Positions 10,994-23,767 are shown, counted from the first letter of the stretch. The stretch: DNA of 64,000 nucleotides from Cryphonectria parasitica EP155 (GCF_011745365.1 NW_024468915.1:124001-188000), one strand, 5' to 3'. Made by a program: numbers and translations. Notes: generated by a model not told the origin, from the sequence alone.

Positions 10994-11822
10994 TCACTGG
11001 TCAGCTTTCTGGCTGATGGCGATGATGATGCGATATGTTTCACCCTGCTTGGTGAGCTCCTCTGCTGCTCTCTCTGGGAGCTTATCCAACACTGGCTCGG
11101 CAACGCCGGCGTTCATCACTGGCGGCAAAGAAAGCAGTTAGCAGTGCGCAATCCAGCAAGTGGCAAAGCAGGCGGTTGTCAGATAAGCTAACTCTTGCAT
11201 CCGCCGGTTACGCCCGTGGATGCAGCTGGCAAAACCTGAGCACTTCGGGCGTCCCACTCGGCGTCCTTGCAACTCGGCCTCACGTCAACGTCGATGTGCA
11301 CCTCCTTGGTTTTCTCAAATCCCTCTTCCTTCAACCAGCCAGTCATTTTGTTGGCGAACGTGGCTCCAGGGCCGGCGCCGGCGTGACGACTATCCAAGCG
11401 CGGATCGCCGCGATGATGTCGTGTAGAGCGGGACCGCCACCCAATGGGGCGTCAGGCCATTTTCGCACAGCTGAATCCAGCCGCCAGGCTTGACCTGCAT
11501 AGCGCCTGGTCAGTAAAGATTGTCTCCGGCCTGAGGGCGGCAAAACCCTGCCCTACAAGATGTGGCGGGTGAGAACCAGGGCTCTGTTCGGAGTGCTTGA
11601 CTTACTCTTTACGCCTCCCACAAATGCAAAGCGTTGATGCACAAAGACGCATTTGCCATGCAGCTCGGCTGGCAGGGGCTCAAAAATATCGTGAAGGGCC
11701 AACGTCGTGTGCGGTGGTATTGATGGTGGGTGGAAAGAAGCTATGCATACTTGCTCAGTCAAACGCGCTACCTCCTTCTCTGGGTCCGTCAGGAGATACT
11801 GGGTGGGGCTTCCTTCAGGCAT
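10994..11822 (-). pseudogene. SAM-dependent methyltransferase relic (LaeA-like family)
   Basis: Pieces of one fungal class-I methyltransferase lie in order on the minus strand but in different frames. The N-terminal TDPEKEVARLTEQ segment from ATG 11822 is followed by a GT donor. Next come ALHDIFEPLPAELHGK with VHQRF, then KPGGWIQLCE near 11480, GPALHDIIAAI, FANKMTGWLKEEGFEKTKEV near 11330, and finally LPERAAEELTKQGETY, ending at TGA 10994-10996. The stretch that should contain the GxGxG SAM-binding loop, between EVARLTEQ and ALHDIF, is missing, and at least two frameshifts separate later blocks. It cannot encode an active enzyme. The family call is firm at the fold level and weaker at the LaeA-like level. 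Confidence 0.7.
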
Positions 11823-13044
11823 CGTTGCAAATTCTTGCTATGAATGGCATGACAAGAGAACTGGAAGCTGTAGTGAGATGAAATGGTAATGCAGAAAGAT
11901 GAAGAGTACGAAACGATAAGCAAAGAAACCTGGGTCGATCAGGCAAGCTGCCATGTGTCAAGCTCAGGTAGGCAAACGAAGAAGATGGGCGGGTCGCAGA
12001 GCCAACACGTCTTTCGACAAGGCCTGTTAGCTAATAATGTTCCTGGTAGTTCAAGGGTATCACCATGCATAATTTCAGGAACAAATGCAACAGGCGGCCG
12101 ACCTGTGGGCCAAAGTCAGCAGAATGGGAAGCTCCATGCAGCACACCGACCGGCGACTGATACGTTTTTCCTATCCGAGATCATAACTCCCCTTTTCTCT
12201 TTTTGTTCCCTTTTTGTTTTCTTTTTTCTCTTCCCTTAAACCCCTTGAACACCGAGAGCACGAAAAGCATAGCTAATCGTTCTGAAGACTTTCTCAGAAG
12301 TCCAGAGCGCACTAAGCTAGATTCATACCGTATTTGTTCTTCTACTCATCCAGCAACTCAGAACCCCTTTAAATAAGTAACGGCACGATTTTGCCTAGTC
12401 TGTTCCTCCCGCACCTGTATATGTAAACTAAACTGGTATAATAAAAATAACAGATTTCCCTGCGTGGTAAGAAAGCTTCGGGTGAACTGGCTCAGTTCCA
12501 CTCTAATGTATTGCAAAGTTTTCCAAGCATGGCTCGAGTGATAAGGGTTGAAAGTGAACGAACGAAAACCTCTACAAAATATTAATCGAAGGTCAACTGC
12601 TTGTTCTTTCCATACCCACCCTTTGTTGCGTATCATGAGATCATACCTTTGGACTCCTGTATAAAAACAACTAAGGTTTCAAGACTAACATTGAATGATA
12701 ATACTTGTTTTCGTATAAAAGAAAACATAGTAAATCAAGCGAAATGAAACAGTTTTTATCGATAAACTAGCATATTAGCTAATATCAGACCGCATATGCT
12801 GTAAAATGTTCTGAATAGCCCCCACATATGGCAAACTCTTGGTGGAACTTGTCTACATCTTTGCTCACAAAATAGATTGCATTCAAATGTGAGGAACCAC
12901 ATATATGATCAATGTTATCAAAGGCTCAAAGACCTTTAAGATCTATACATCAAGATAAGAAGCTATCGACTCAGGAGACATGATGTGAAACGACGTAAAG
13001 AAAACCAAGAAAGCTGTAGAAAGATGTATTAAGCTCCACATCCT
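11823..13044. other. Intergenic region, no supported gene
   Basis: About 1.2 kb. A T-rich run lies near 12180-12235 and AT-rich DNA follows from 12600. Small ORFs here are low-complexity or have no recognisable similarity. Confidence 0.4.
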
Positions 13045-15139
13045 TCAAGTAGACTCAAACGCAATGATAGAGTCCTGCCTTCGGAAACCTTCAGCAACAC
13101 TGCTGCTCAGTCCTGTGGCTGTTGAGCTCATACTTTGGGCCTGGGTTTGCAGACTTCTCTCAAAGTCATTTCTCACTCGAATCACTCTTTCAATGTGTTC
13201 CAGATTCAGCCTTTTGTTTTGTGACCTAGCTATTGTTCGCGCGGTGCTGAATGTGTTCGAGATCTCTCTGCCGTTCAACTTTTCCACAAGTAGATTTACC
13301 ACTGCGTCGTCGATATCCTCGATGTCGATGCCTTCTGTAGGCATGCTGGACAGAAGGTTCATCCAAATCTGCCTCCGTGTTTCGACATTTGGTAGCGAAT
13401 ACTCGAGTGCTAAGTGAATCCGAGATTTCATAGCTGCGTCAAAAGTCGTGAGGCGATTCGTGGTTAGAAATATGATACCGGAGAAGTATTCCAGCTCCCT
13501 GAGGAACACGGCGACAAGAGCGTTGCGAGTGGTGCTGTCGCCAAGTGAGTGACGCGCTTCGAGGAAGACGTCGGCTTCGTCTAGCAAAACTACAGCTCTC
13601 CATATCGTTGCGTAGCTTAAGACCTCTTTTAGTCGTATCTCAAATGCCCGGGGCGAATCATAGCGATTCAGATCTCCTAGAGATGACGAGACCAATGCTT
13701 TTCTTGTTCCCTCAGCCGCTGTCTCGGCTGTCAGCGTTTTACCCGAGCCAGGCGATCCGTGTAACAGAAAGATGAGCCCCTTGCCCTTGAGCTCAGGTTG
13801 GTCCCTTGCATCATCAGGATATTGGTGAGAAGTCACCAGAGCTTGCAAAACAAGCTTATGTTCAGTGGGCAATACCAACGACTCCCATACACCTTCTTTC
13901 CACTCAACGTCACGCATATTGTCGACAAGAAAGCGACACCAGTCTTTCCGGCTCAGGGAATAGCCGTATTCGTATGGAGGGCAGAGAAGTGGGTCTGGAG
14001 TCATGGCTTTGATGGAAACCTGATTTGAATACTGATCCTCGTGAAACGTCTTGCGGTCTAGTATGATTCTTCCCGACTCCTATTTCAAAAGTCAGCTTCA
14101 TACAGCTTTGAGAGCTAAGATACAGGACGTCTCTACGATACTCACGGTGAAGGGGAGCCACACTCCATCAAATTCTGCCATTTCAGGGTTGTAGAACAAC
14201 TCTGGAGGCTCCTTCAGGTACTGAGCAATTCCGTTATACGCTTGAACGCACACAGTCCTTCTAGCAAGAAAGTTTCGACCTCTCTCTTCCAACCTGGCTT
14301 CAAGGGTCCCAGCCTCGCCGGCAAAACGCCTCGGGTAGACGGGAAGGTCAGTGATGAAAGCCGGGTTTTCGGCCCCAAAGTGTTCCTTTTGGAAAATGGT
14401 GAATTTATGCACCGCCGCGCCTTCCAACGCTCCATCATGGTCGGTGTAGGTGCAAGTGACAACGATATATGGCCCTTTTATGGTGCTCTCTTCATACGCA
14501 GTTTTTTGACACTGTAAAAGCCAGGGGTGTCCCATTACTGAGGCATAAACAAGACCTCCAGGTCTGAATAGTACCCAGGAATGGGTGTAGTTAATTCGCC
14601 CGTTGAGTACCATACCCGTCACACTTTTCCGGTCAGGACCCAGTTCATGATCCATGAAATCGAACAACAGCTTCAAATGCTGACGGACGTGATTGTCCTC
14701 TGTCTCGTCGCGATACTGTTCCAACTCATCCCACTACAACGGTGTTAAAAGTTATGATTACGATACCAGCGCCAAACTGACTCACATAGTGCATAAGCAT
14801 TTGAAATGGGCTAGTCATTTCGAAAGGAGATCTGAAATCTGAGGCGACTGTAGTGTACGTCGAACCCACAACCTCACGGAATACACCGAGTAGGTGCGGC
14901 GAGTTGATTCTAAGAGTCGTAGAATCTAGCTCGTGCTTGTCGGTAAATCTCCGCTGGATGACGAGTGCGTAAGAACTATCACCATCACGTAGGTGAAGTC
15001 TGCCAAAAGGCTCGAGTACCGTCTCTGTTACAAGCTGTCCACCCTTTTTGGGCGTCGTGTGGTACGTTTTGAATTCGCACCTTCGGCCAATCTCGGGCAA
15101 CGAAACCGAGCTTTGAGGCATGTCGTAGTCAACAGACAT
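13045..15139 (-). CDS. AAA ATPase with N-terminal DUF7025-like domain
   Basis: Three exons (15139-14786, 14733-14146, 14079-13045) joined through GT-AG introns of 52 and 66 nt, all phase 0, give 658 aa. The N-terminal half, about residues 20-330, resembles DUF7025 of fungal AAA proteins. The C-terminal half is an AAA module: Walker A GSPGSGKT at about residues 422-429, Walker B LLDEAD near 480-484, and TTNR as sensor 1. The family is predicted to remodel protein complexes; the substrate is unknown. ATG 15139 is the first in-frame start I can defend, but related proteins are often longer, so upstream exons around 15150-15600 may be missing. It is divergent from the NACHT receptor gene at 15744, so the two may share a promoter. 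Confidence 0.82.
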
Positions 15140-15743
15140 CAGGGCTTGTTGCACAGGAGATAACAGAGTGATACTCGAGATGAAAAGCAGCAGCTGTCGC
15201 TTTGTTAATACAACAAAATCCTGCATGCAAGTTGGAATTAGCATACCTTGGAGAGTTCGAACTTTGCTATCTCTAGCCCAAGGGCTCATGATGAAATGTA
15301 TCTGGATGCTGCAACCTCAAAGAGGAAAGTGGTGGTCAGCAATTTGCCACAAAACATGAAGCTTTGCGTCTCCATATCAACCGCTGTAACATACCCCTCT
15401 TTGCTTTCGCATTTGAATGCAATTCCAGACGCTTGTCAGCTGAGTAAGAGCTGATCATGTGGCTGGGGGTTTGTCCGCAGCGGAACGTCTCTTTTTGCAC
15501 TTTAAATTCTGCCTTGTCATGCTTCATGCGCAGCCACACTTGCCGCCAGCTCGGAAAACCCAGTTGGCGCCCTCGATATTGAATGGGAAGAATCCCACTT
15601 CTGCCATTCTTTGAGGAGGGTATCAATATATGCTTCAAATCCATGAAATAAACACCGGCCTACGCGTAGCCGGTCAATTATCCTTTTGTTTCTAAAGTCC
15701 ACTCTGTCGAGAACTCGACCTACATTGTGGGTCCGAGAAGAAG
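15140..15743. promoter_or_regulatory. Intergenic region between AAA ATPase and NACHT receptor
   Basis: A 604-bp divergent spacer. It may include 5' exons of the AAA gene. No clear TATA box or palindromic operator was recognised. Its role as a shared promoter is inferred only from gene orientation. Confidence 0.4.
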
Positions 15744-18700
15744 ATGGCGCCTTTTGTGACGACTATAGAGCAGACCCCCATGAGCCACAAACAAGCTGAG
15801 ACACCGTTTTCTCGAGCTGTTAATGATTTTCTAAGCGATCTGAAAAAGAATGACAACACCAAGAACCCATTTTTGAAAGAGCTCATAGCCAGACATCAGC
15901 CAGTTGCGGTGGTTACCGGGGCTAGGACGCAGACCGAGGCTTCAGCGGATGGCCTGAGAGAATTCGTGGAGAACCTTCAAACACAAAAGCGCTCTGCGCG
16001 TACCTACAGGATACTCGAACGGCTCAATCCCTTCATTAACAGTCTTGCCAAGCTCATGGGGGTATGCGAGAACCTGTTGGACACTGCCCCACTGGGAGTC
16101 AGTATCGCATTCGCAGGCGCTCGAATCGTATTAGAGCTTGCATTGCAAGTGCAAAGCTGTCTTGATGAAGTTGTCGATACCATGGAACAGATTGGTGTCA
16201 GCTTGAAATGCTACGAGAAGTTCGGTGACGCATTTCCGACATCGGATGACGTGCAAGACTTGCTCGCCAGCTCTTACAAACACATCGTTCGATTCTGGTT
16301 CAGCGTGTCTCGAATTTTATCTCAGAACTTCTTGAAGTCAACTTTCGGGAGAATATCAAACGCGGTGAACAAGGAGATAAGCAAAGCACTTGACGGGTTG
16401 AATCGTGATCGGGACAACATCATCGCACTAGCTCATGCAACATCGGCTCAACGATCAAAGGAAGAAAAGATTACGGAATTGAGGAGAGGCATTATCGAGT
16501 GGATCAAGAGCGATGCATACGTCGACGTCAGGACGAATGCCGATGAACAATTTGCCTTTCGCCACAAGGGAACCTGCCAGTGGATGTTCCAAGACGAACG
16601 CTTCAGGCACTGGTGTGAGAGCACAAAAAACGCAGTCCTCTGGTATAATGCGAAACCTGGTTCTGGAAAGAGCGTGTATGCAGCAACGATTATCGATCAT
16701 CTGCAGAAGCAGGGAAAGAAAACCGCGTATTTCTTCTACTCGTTCAACAGCCCCGAGCGGAACCGTGGTGTCAGCGGCTTACGATCTCTAGCTCTCCAGT
16801 TATTGAGATATGTAGAGAGCCCACCAGACAGACTGGTTGACCGATACAAGAATGAAATCGATAATCATGCCACCAAGATCGATCGCCTCGACATTGCTTG
16901 CAAAGCGGTTCAGGATCTGTTGCCACAGTGTGAGGAGGTCTACTTGATCATCGATGGTCTAGATGAGTGCCAGGACGATGCACTGACTATCGAGAACTTC
17001 CAAAGACTCTTGAAGATGTCTACTTATGGACTCGCCAAGTGGTTCTTCTCCAGCCGCGAGCACGAAAACATCAAAACAGCCATGCAGAACTGCAAAGCAG
17101 TAGAGCTCAAGGCTGAGACCACTCTGGTCACTCAGGATATCCGCTCTTATCTTAGCGCGTATATTTCCTGCGAAGGCTGCCTAGGGAACTTCACCGAGGG
17201 TGAAGACAATTTTCTCTACTCGAGGCTGATCTGTGATGCTTTCCGCGGAGAAGGACTCACGTCTGAATCAGAGATTCGAAAAGCTTTAGTGAGATGCCCA
17301 AAGGATTTGAACAGCTACTATATCCGTGTACTGGACAAGCTAGCTGGGAAAAGTCATGAAGAACAGAGACGAGCCAGGTGGGTCTGTTCTGACTTAAAGT
17401 CTGATATCCATTGCGAGAATTTGTTAAACAGAAAACTAACGCACAGAGGAAGGCGGACATTTGCAATCCTCATCACAGTAGTCCAATCCATCTCTCTCTA
17501 CGAACTCTTGAACTTGCTCGCTGTCTATGATGGCGCCGAAGATCACGACATCATGAACGTTCCTACCAGACAGACGATACAGACTCTGTGCAGCCCCTTC
17601 ATCATTTTTGGGAAGGCAAGAGAAGGTGACGTTCCTGAGAATCCGCTGGTGAAGCTTGGTCACAAAACCTTCGAGGAGTTCTTTAAACAGAACCCAGACG
17701 ACCTAGACATATGCCCCACATCACGATTGCGGAAGTTCTTTCTGATCTCCGAGGAAGCTCACGAGAGGATGGGTCTGGATTGTTTAACATACTTGCAATA
17801 CAAGCGGTATGCAAGCCCCGGCCTTGACCTCAGGGCCATCCTTAGCAGGCCAGCCGATAAGGAGCACGCTTTTCTTCCTTACGCAGCAACTTTCTGGGCA
17901 CAGCACTTGATGCAATTGTGTCCAACTAAAGAAATCGACCAAGTAGTGAGGAGATTCCTTCAAAGTCGTACCTTTTGGACGTGTCTGGCTGTGCAAGCAC
18001 ATGTCAGTCCCTACTTATTCAGTCGATATGTTCGTGGAGAAGACCAGATGTCGTATACGCCGAATATAAAGAAGTCCCGGCTCCGCGACAATGATTGGTT
18101 CGGCCTGCCTTTGCCCGACTGGCTCGATACCTTCTCCAAGGAGGGTAGGATACTGGACCGGTCATTGGATGACTTCGTCGATGAGTGGCGCGAGGTCATG
18201 ACAACATACCCTAACGGTCTAATAGCATGTGTACCCTTGAAGGATTTCAAGCCGACGTGTAGTGTCACACCGCTCGAAAAGTCAAGGAACTTGAAGGTGG
18301 CCAATATTGAACAGCTATGCCATAGTTTAGGCTCACCAAGTAGCTCTAAACTCCACGGTACCAGACTCCTGGGTGCGACATTTGACAAGAAGACATTATG
18401 GATGAATCTGTTGTGTTATGGGAGTGGCGGCCATTTTCAACGATTGCAGATCCCACTCTTTGCAACAAGGAAGGGTATCAAGAAAAGCGAGCATGAATTC
18501 TCTTGCTTAGAGAACGTTCTCCACTGGAAGATGGTTATCATAATGAGTGCGAAAGGTGGAGAGATGCTCGAAGCTTGGCAATTGGAGCCATACACTTTGA
18601 CCTTGAGGCGCTGCTCTCAAAATAACAATATGCAGCGGGAAGTTCCACTTGCCTTCGCCAGAGACAGGAACATGCCGACAAAAGGGATGTGGGAGATCAG

Positions 18701-20158
18701 GTCATCACACACCATCGATTCTGCTTCAGCGAGGAACAGCACCATGCAAGCCGTACATGTGACGCGGACATCTACCAGCAACTTGCCTGGAACGGACTCA
18801 AACTCTTGTATCAAAAACACAGAGAAGAAAGCATATCATTCAGACAAATCTTGGCTGGAGAGTGCCAACATATCGGCCATGACCAGTACAACAGCCGTGT
18901 CTGACGGCGACTCAAACGACGATTCAGACGACGACTCAGATGATGCATCAGATGACATTGACGCGAATTCGGGTTCCCAAGAGGCCGAAAGTCCTCATGA
19001 GCTCTTCGACAAATACGAGTTCGAAAAGGAGGAAAATATGTTCACAGATTGCTTGATATTTTTGCGTATCGATGGTCATGCTTCGTGGCATCCGTGGTCA
19101 AATCCACACCTGCTCTGGTCGCAAATTGGTTGCGCTGCACACCCGACACTACCTCTTCTAGCATTTACACATACTGCTTGTCAACTAGAGCTGGTTGATA
19201 TGGTCACGGGAATTCAAAAGACAGAGTACCTCTCCGAGCTCTCTGGTCTTCAAGACTTTCCGAGAGCAAGTCTGCGAGGTGAGTTACTCAAAGAGCTTAT
19301 GGATGAGTAAGTCAGCTTTTAACAAACTCATTTGCAGAACTACGTTTCTCGATTTGTGGCAAATATCTTCATTTCTTATATATCGCCTTTTCCCATGCTA
19401 CAGCTGGGACCCAGGCCTGCGTAACAGCACTTACTTTCTCCTTTGAATATACGGAGAATAAGTGCAGCAAAATTTTACGAGCATCACCGCCTCGGACGTG
19501 TGAGTATGTTTTCAGTGAGAACTTGGTAGACGTGTCATTTCCATTAGCTCTCACGCATTGGAATGAAAACAGCATCATCGTTGCACTGCCGCCGCTCACA
19601 TGCGACCCCAAGATTCTGAAGATCAACCTCCCAGAATTTCATCATACAGCTGAGGAGAATGAAGAAAGCTCAGATGAAAATGAGATTTTTACTTTGCGAG
19701 AGGCGATCTACTTTCCAACAACGACAACCAGTCGCTGTCCTCTTCTAATGTACCGAAGCAACAAGCTGGTTATCGAAGACAGCAGCTATTTATATCTCGT
19801 GCTGGATCAACCACGTCGCCCCTCTGCAAAAGTCCCAAACGAATTGAACATTCCAGAATATAATACTGAGTCTGGTTCTGGACGTTCCATACCCGTCGGT
19901 GATGATCAGCACGATGTGTCTTGCGATTCTCAGCAGAGCACAGTAAGTCCACCGGTGGTTTTGCGGTGGAAGATTACTTCGGGCACTGGTTGGCGAGCTT
20001 GGGACCCACACCTTGACAGCACATCTGCGGATATGAAGAAGGAAGGATCTTTGTGGAGGAGATTGGTAGGAGAATTTGTGGATAGCGAGAAGTCCTTTGG
20101 TGTACCTATTCGTAGCGGTTTGGATTGGAAGAGAAAGGGGTTTTTAAGCTGCCACTAA
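15744..20158 (+). CDS. NACHT-type STAND (NOD-like) receptor
   Basis: Exons 15744-17377, 17447-19278 and 19338-20158 give 1,428 aa. An alpha-helical N-terminal domain, about residues 60-200, resembles the DUF7708-type effector domain of fungal NLRs. The NTPase follows: Walker A AKPGSGKS near 303-310 and Walker B YLIIDGLDEC near 400-409. After it come a helical region and an acidic Ser/Asp run near 1030-1050. No classical ankyrin, TPR or WD40 repeats were evident by eye, though the C-terminus (HPTLPLLAFTHTACQLELVD) looks beta-propeller-like. Fungal STAND proteins act in non-self recognition and regulated cell death, which is the likely but unproven role here. The first intron (69 nt, CTAAC branch, AG acceptor at 17446) is a multiple of three and stop-free, so retention would add 23 residues. 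Confidence 0.87.
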
Positions 20159-20819
20159 TCCGGACTTGAAAAGTTGAGGGTTGATGTTCGCTAGTTTGAG
20201 ATCAGGTTTGGAGTCTGCGGATCAGTTCGCAATGTGTAGCTTTGCTCCATAAGAATAGAACAGATTTGTATTATCTTCAGTTATGGTGATACCACATAGA
20301 CGGCGATCGCGAGGTTCGCTGGGAAAAATATCGCAGCAATAAGTTCCCATGGGCACTGATTGGCTATGTGCGTTAGCCGCTTTTCCATTCTATGCTTATT
20401 GCGGAATTAGTCTCCATTGTACGTACAAACTCGAGAATTTACCTTTAGTGACTTTGAAGCTAAGATGTTCATCAAGTTATCCTAACTGTGTCAGTGAACG
20501 GATCTTTCGATATTAGTATAATACACAGTGTAGCTGAGCTGTAGAATATCTTGAAAGTATTACACTTCTTCCACTGAGCTTAGGTTTACCAGAATACTGA
20601 TATCTCTATTAAGGCAGCTGTACGGTGGAGATCCTTTTTTTTTAGAGGGGGGGAGGGGGAAAGAAAAGTCATAACATCTGTTAAATTTAGCATTCTTTGG
20701 TTTGATTACCAGGTCTTCGTTGAAAACAGCGACAACGAACTGATTAAGCTCGCTATTCAAGCTGTCAATAATGCTTGTGTCGGTTGGTTCGTCACTATCA
20801 CTTGTATTCTCATCTTCTA
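20159..20819. other. Intergenic stretch, no firm gene
   Basis: 3' flank of the NACHT gene, a T/G homopolymer patch at 20630-20660, then a minus-strand ORF (20832 down to 20560) with no recognisable domain. That ORF overlaps the rhodopsin relic and I do not call it as a gene. Confidence 0.35.
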
Positions 20820-21172
20820 GTGCAACCCCCATACACGCGTATTGGGATAACCTCGCTCAACAACCCCATTGCCTGGACACTCCGCGACTACTTCTCGGGT
20901 ACGAGATCACGAACCTTTTCCTCGACTTCTCAATTCTCCGAATCCCACTGCCAATCGTCTGGCATCTGCAACTCCACGTATCAAGGAAATTAGGCCTTGC
21001 GGGCATGTTTTTGTTAGGTATTTTGTGAGTCATTATACTTTGCATCCCTTCTTTGACCTTTCATACCTCATTATATTATTATCACTAACTGATTATTTAG
21101 TGCCTGTGTAACCAGTATCTTGCGCTTAACAATAGTATGGAATATCACTAGACATCAATCAAAATTGTGAGT
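20820..21172 (+). pseudogene. Fungal rhodopsin-domain membrane protein, fragment
   Basis: A short run reads TPIHAYWDN, then about 45 residues of two hydrophobic helices around LFLDFSILRIPLPIVW and GMFLLGI. A GT-AG intron follows (donor gtgagt at about 21026, acceptor ending ATTTAG near 21100), and the next piece reads ACVTSILRLTIVW. This is the middle of the fungal rhodopsin (PTH11-like) integral membrane family. The first transmembrane helices and the C-terminal tail are absent. A stop follows at about 21170. Splicing restores the conserved helix, so this was once a real exon pair. Confidence 0.65.
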
Positions 21173-22485
21173 CTGCTTCCAGCAGCACACATATTCTCAA
21201 GCTAACGTACAGAAGTCACTTTCGCTAAAGCATTTATATAGTCCACACTATAAATGGGAACAAGGTCTCGGGTGAATACGAGCTGACGCATGTGAATATG
21301 CGCAGCGTTCGGACAGGTCACGATGGTCAGAATGGAGCCCTGTATAGCCCTTTTCAAAGCTGGGTTCGATGTAATGATGAGCGACTAACCCAATATCATG
21401 CCCTTAGAGCTCTACCTTCCAGGGCTATCATGGTCAACCAGGAAGTGGAAGTAGTTTGAGCTGTTGTAATTCAACCACGCAATGACTGGTGCATGGTGAC
21501 CATGCCCCACCCCTGGGGGGCCTTGCTTAAATATACAACGAAAAGGTGTATATGATAGATAGTATTGTTAGCTCGAAGGTTCTGGATTGGCAATACTTAG
21601 TTAGATGCTTCAACCTTTGGCAAGCGAATCATTGCTAAAGCTTATAAAGCTCTGCCAATCAGTTCCAGCATTCTTGAATACATGCTGATTATTCAGATGA
21701 AAAGCATCATTTGCTAAGACAATACGTTGCAGTTAAAATATGGAGCGCTATAACAATAGTGTTGGGGCTAAGCTGATAATGAAAAGTGGGGGAACCCAAG
21801 TTTGCATGAAAATAGGAGCAAAGGCTAACCTACAATCAGCCTCAACTTTAACATAAAGTTAGGAAGTAAAAAGGACTATGCATATTATGTGGACCTATTA
21901 CATCAGGATTGCAACTCAAAAATCATGTTGTGACTGATAAATTTGAGATGATATTAGCATGGAGTGTAACATGTTGGGAGCGCATATGGACAGGCCGAGG
22001 CAACAACAGGCTTCCTCCCCTCATTTTACATACACTGTGGCGTTCGGTGAAACTGCTATGGTGCATGGCAAGTATGTGTGTCTTTAACAGCCTCTCACTA
22101 ATCCCGATATTTGGGACAGTTTTGCAAATGAGTACATAAGCATCCCTTTAGCTGCTTTTTGCATCACTTCCTTCCCATTTATCAATATCACTTGTTTCAG
22201 CAGCAACTCAAAACAATAACGCTTCAAAAAAACAACAACATGGCCTCATTATGGGCATCACAACCTCTGAAAACCATATACACGATTTTGATTCTTCTCA
22301 TAATTCTACCACAAGCAATTATGCTCTTCACCTTCATCTCATAAAACCTCTCTACCCTGAATGTAAGCAGCTCTCTGATAGACTTCTCGCATTTACTCTG
22401 AAATATATCTGTCCCCCCCCCCCCCCTTTTCTCCCCAGGAGTCACTTCAGGACTACAAATCTGACAAGTCTTAGGGAGCGCCAAG
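21173..22485. other. Intergenic AT-rich region
   Basis: About 1.3 kb with no supported gene. A C homopolymer of about 14-15 bases lies at 22413-22428, just upstream of the esterase start. Confidence 0.45.
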
Positions 22486-23445
22486 ATGAGCCCTGCTAGC
22501 ACCTTGCTGAACGTTTTCTTTCAATACTCTGTGGTGACGCAGTCCCGACATGTTCTTGACGACAAGCTTGAAAAGGCTAAGGAGAGGATGGTCGAGATCA
22601 AGCCACCAGCTATGGAGTTGTTCTACAATGCATTAGCTCCTACAACTCTTGTCAAGCCAGCTCCTGTCAAAGGAGTCTGGCTGCCCAGCTCGCCTCCCAA
22701 CATCACGAGCGAGTTGGAAAAAGCGAAAGTCATTCTTCACTTCCCCGGTGGCGCCTTTGTTATAGCGTTCGGCCATGAGACCTCAGGACGACCAGCAACA
22801 GAGATATTGACCAAATATTTGCAGGCGAACAGAGTTCTTTGGGCTCAATATCGCCTTGCATCCAACAATCAGACTTGCTTTCCAGCTGCACTACAGGATG
22901 CCCTCACCTACTATCACCACCTTTTGTCTTTGGGCATAAACTCCAAGAACATTGTTCTATCTGGCGACTCAGCTGGTGGTAACATTGTTCTTGCACTCAT
23001 GCGATACCCCGAGTCTGCACAAGCATCAGAGCTGCCTCTACCTGGCAGCGCTATTGTTTTCTCGCCTTGGGTTCACGTTACTTCACATGCTGCTAAAGAT
23101 TATGAAGCATGCAGTAATATCAAGGCTGATATTTTGAGTGGGTCATTGTTGCAATGGGGTGCTGCATCATATTTACCATCTGAGCAACTTTCAAGAGAAA
23201 CGGAAGCTTACATCTCACCACTACACCATCCTTTCAGAACATCGGCTGGGGAGGCTGAATCCTTCTTTGAGCATATCAAAAGCTTTTCTGCCGGTATGAA
23301 AGAGATGAATGGTGACAGAGTGCGTTTCCACGCAGCACCAAAAGCACCGCATGACTTTCTGCTATATTATGATGCATTTGGCATGAAGGATGAGCTTGTC
23401 ACTGCAGTTGACAAAGCTTGTGAGTTCTTTGATGAAAGAAAATGA
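22486..23445 (+). CDS. Alpha/beta-hydrolase, HSL-type esterase
   Basis: Intronless, 319 aa from ATG 22486. The oxyanion segment reads HFPGGAF instead of the usual HGGG. The nucleophile elbow is GDSAGG (Gly160, Ser162), and the His is likely His289 in APHDF. This fits the hormone-sensitive-lipase-like (alpha/beta hydrolase 3) esterases that fungi use on small esters or in secondary metabolism. There is no signal peptide, so it is probably cytosolic. Length fits the family (about 300-340 aa). The catalytic Asp was not pinned down by eye. Confidence 0.87.
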   Translation: MSPASTLLNVFFQYSVVTQSRHVLDDKLEKAKERMVEIKPPAMELFYNALAPTTLVKPAPVKGVWLPSSPPNITSELEKAKVILHFPGGAFVIAFGHETSGRPATEILTKYLQANRVLWAQYRLASNNQTCFPAALQDALTYYHHLLSLGINSKNIVLSGDSAGGNIVLALMRYPESAQASELPLPGSAIVFSPWVHVTSHAAKDYEACSNIKADILSGSLLQWGAASYLPSEQLSRETEAYISPLHHPFRTSAGEAESFFEHIKSFSAGMKEMNGDRVRFHAAPKAPHDFLLYYDAFGMKDELVTAVDKACEFFDERK

Positions 23446-23767
23446 ACTGAACATGTACACTCTACAGCTGGATTTTTACCTAGTTTTCTTACTTATGAAA
23501 AGTAATCAGGAAGTGCGAGCATACATGACTTATGGACTACTTGCGAGCTACTTTGATTTTGTCTAGGAATGATAATAAAGAATTCAATGCACTGCTAGAA
23601 TATTCAATACATTTCTATAGTTTGCGAAAAGCTATAAGAGAAGGACATTGAATAACACAATTTCATCAATTTCGGCAAGTGGTTGCATTACATCATAAAC
23701 TTGTAGTAAACATAAAATTTCAGCTTCAGCTCAGCTCGCAAAAATCTTTTGTGTATTTTAGGAATTC
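23446..23767. other. Intergenic, 3' flanks of convergent genes
   Basis: AT-rich spacer between the esterase and the acyl-CoA dehydrogenase relic, which converge. No further gene seen. Confidence 0.5.
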
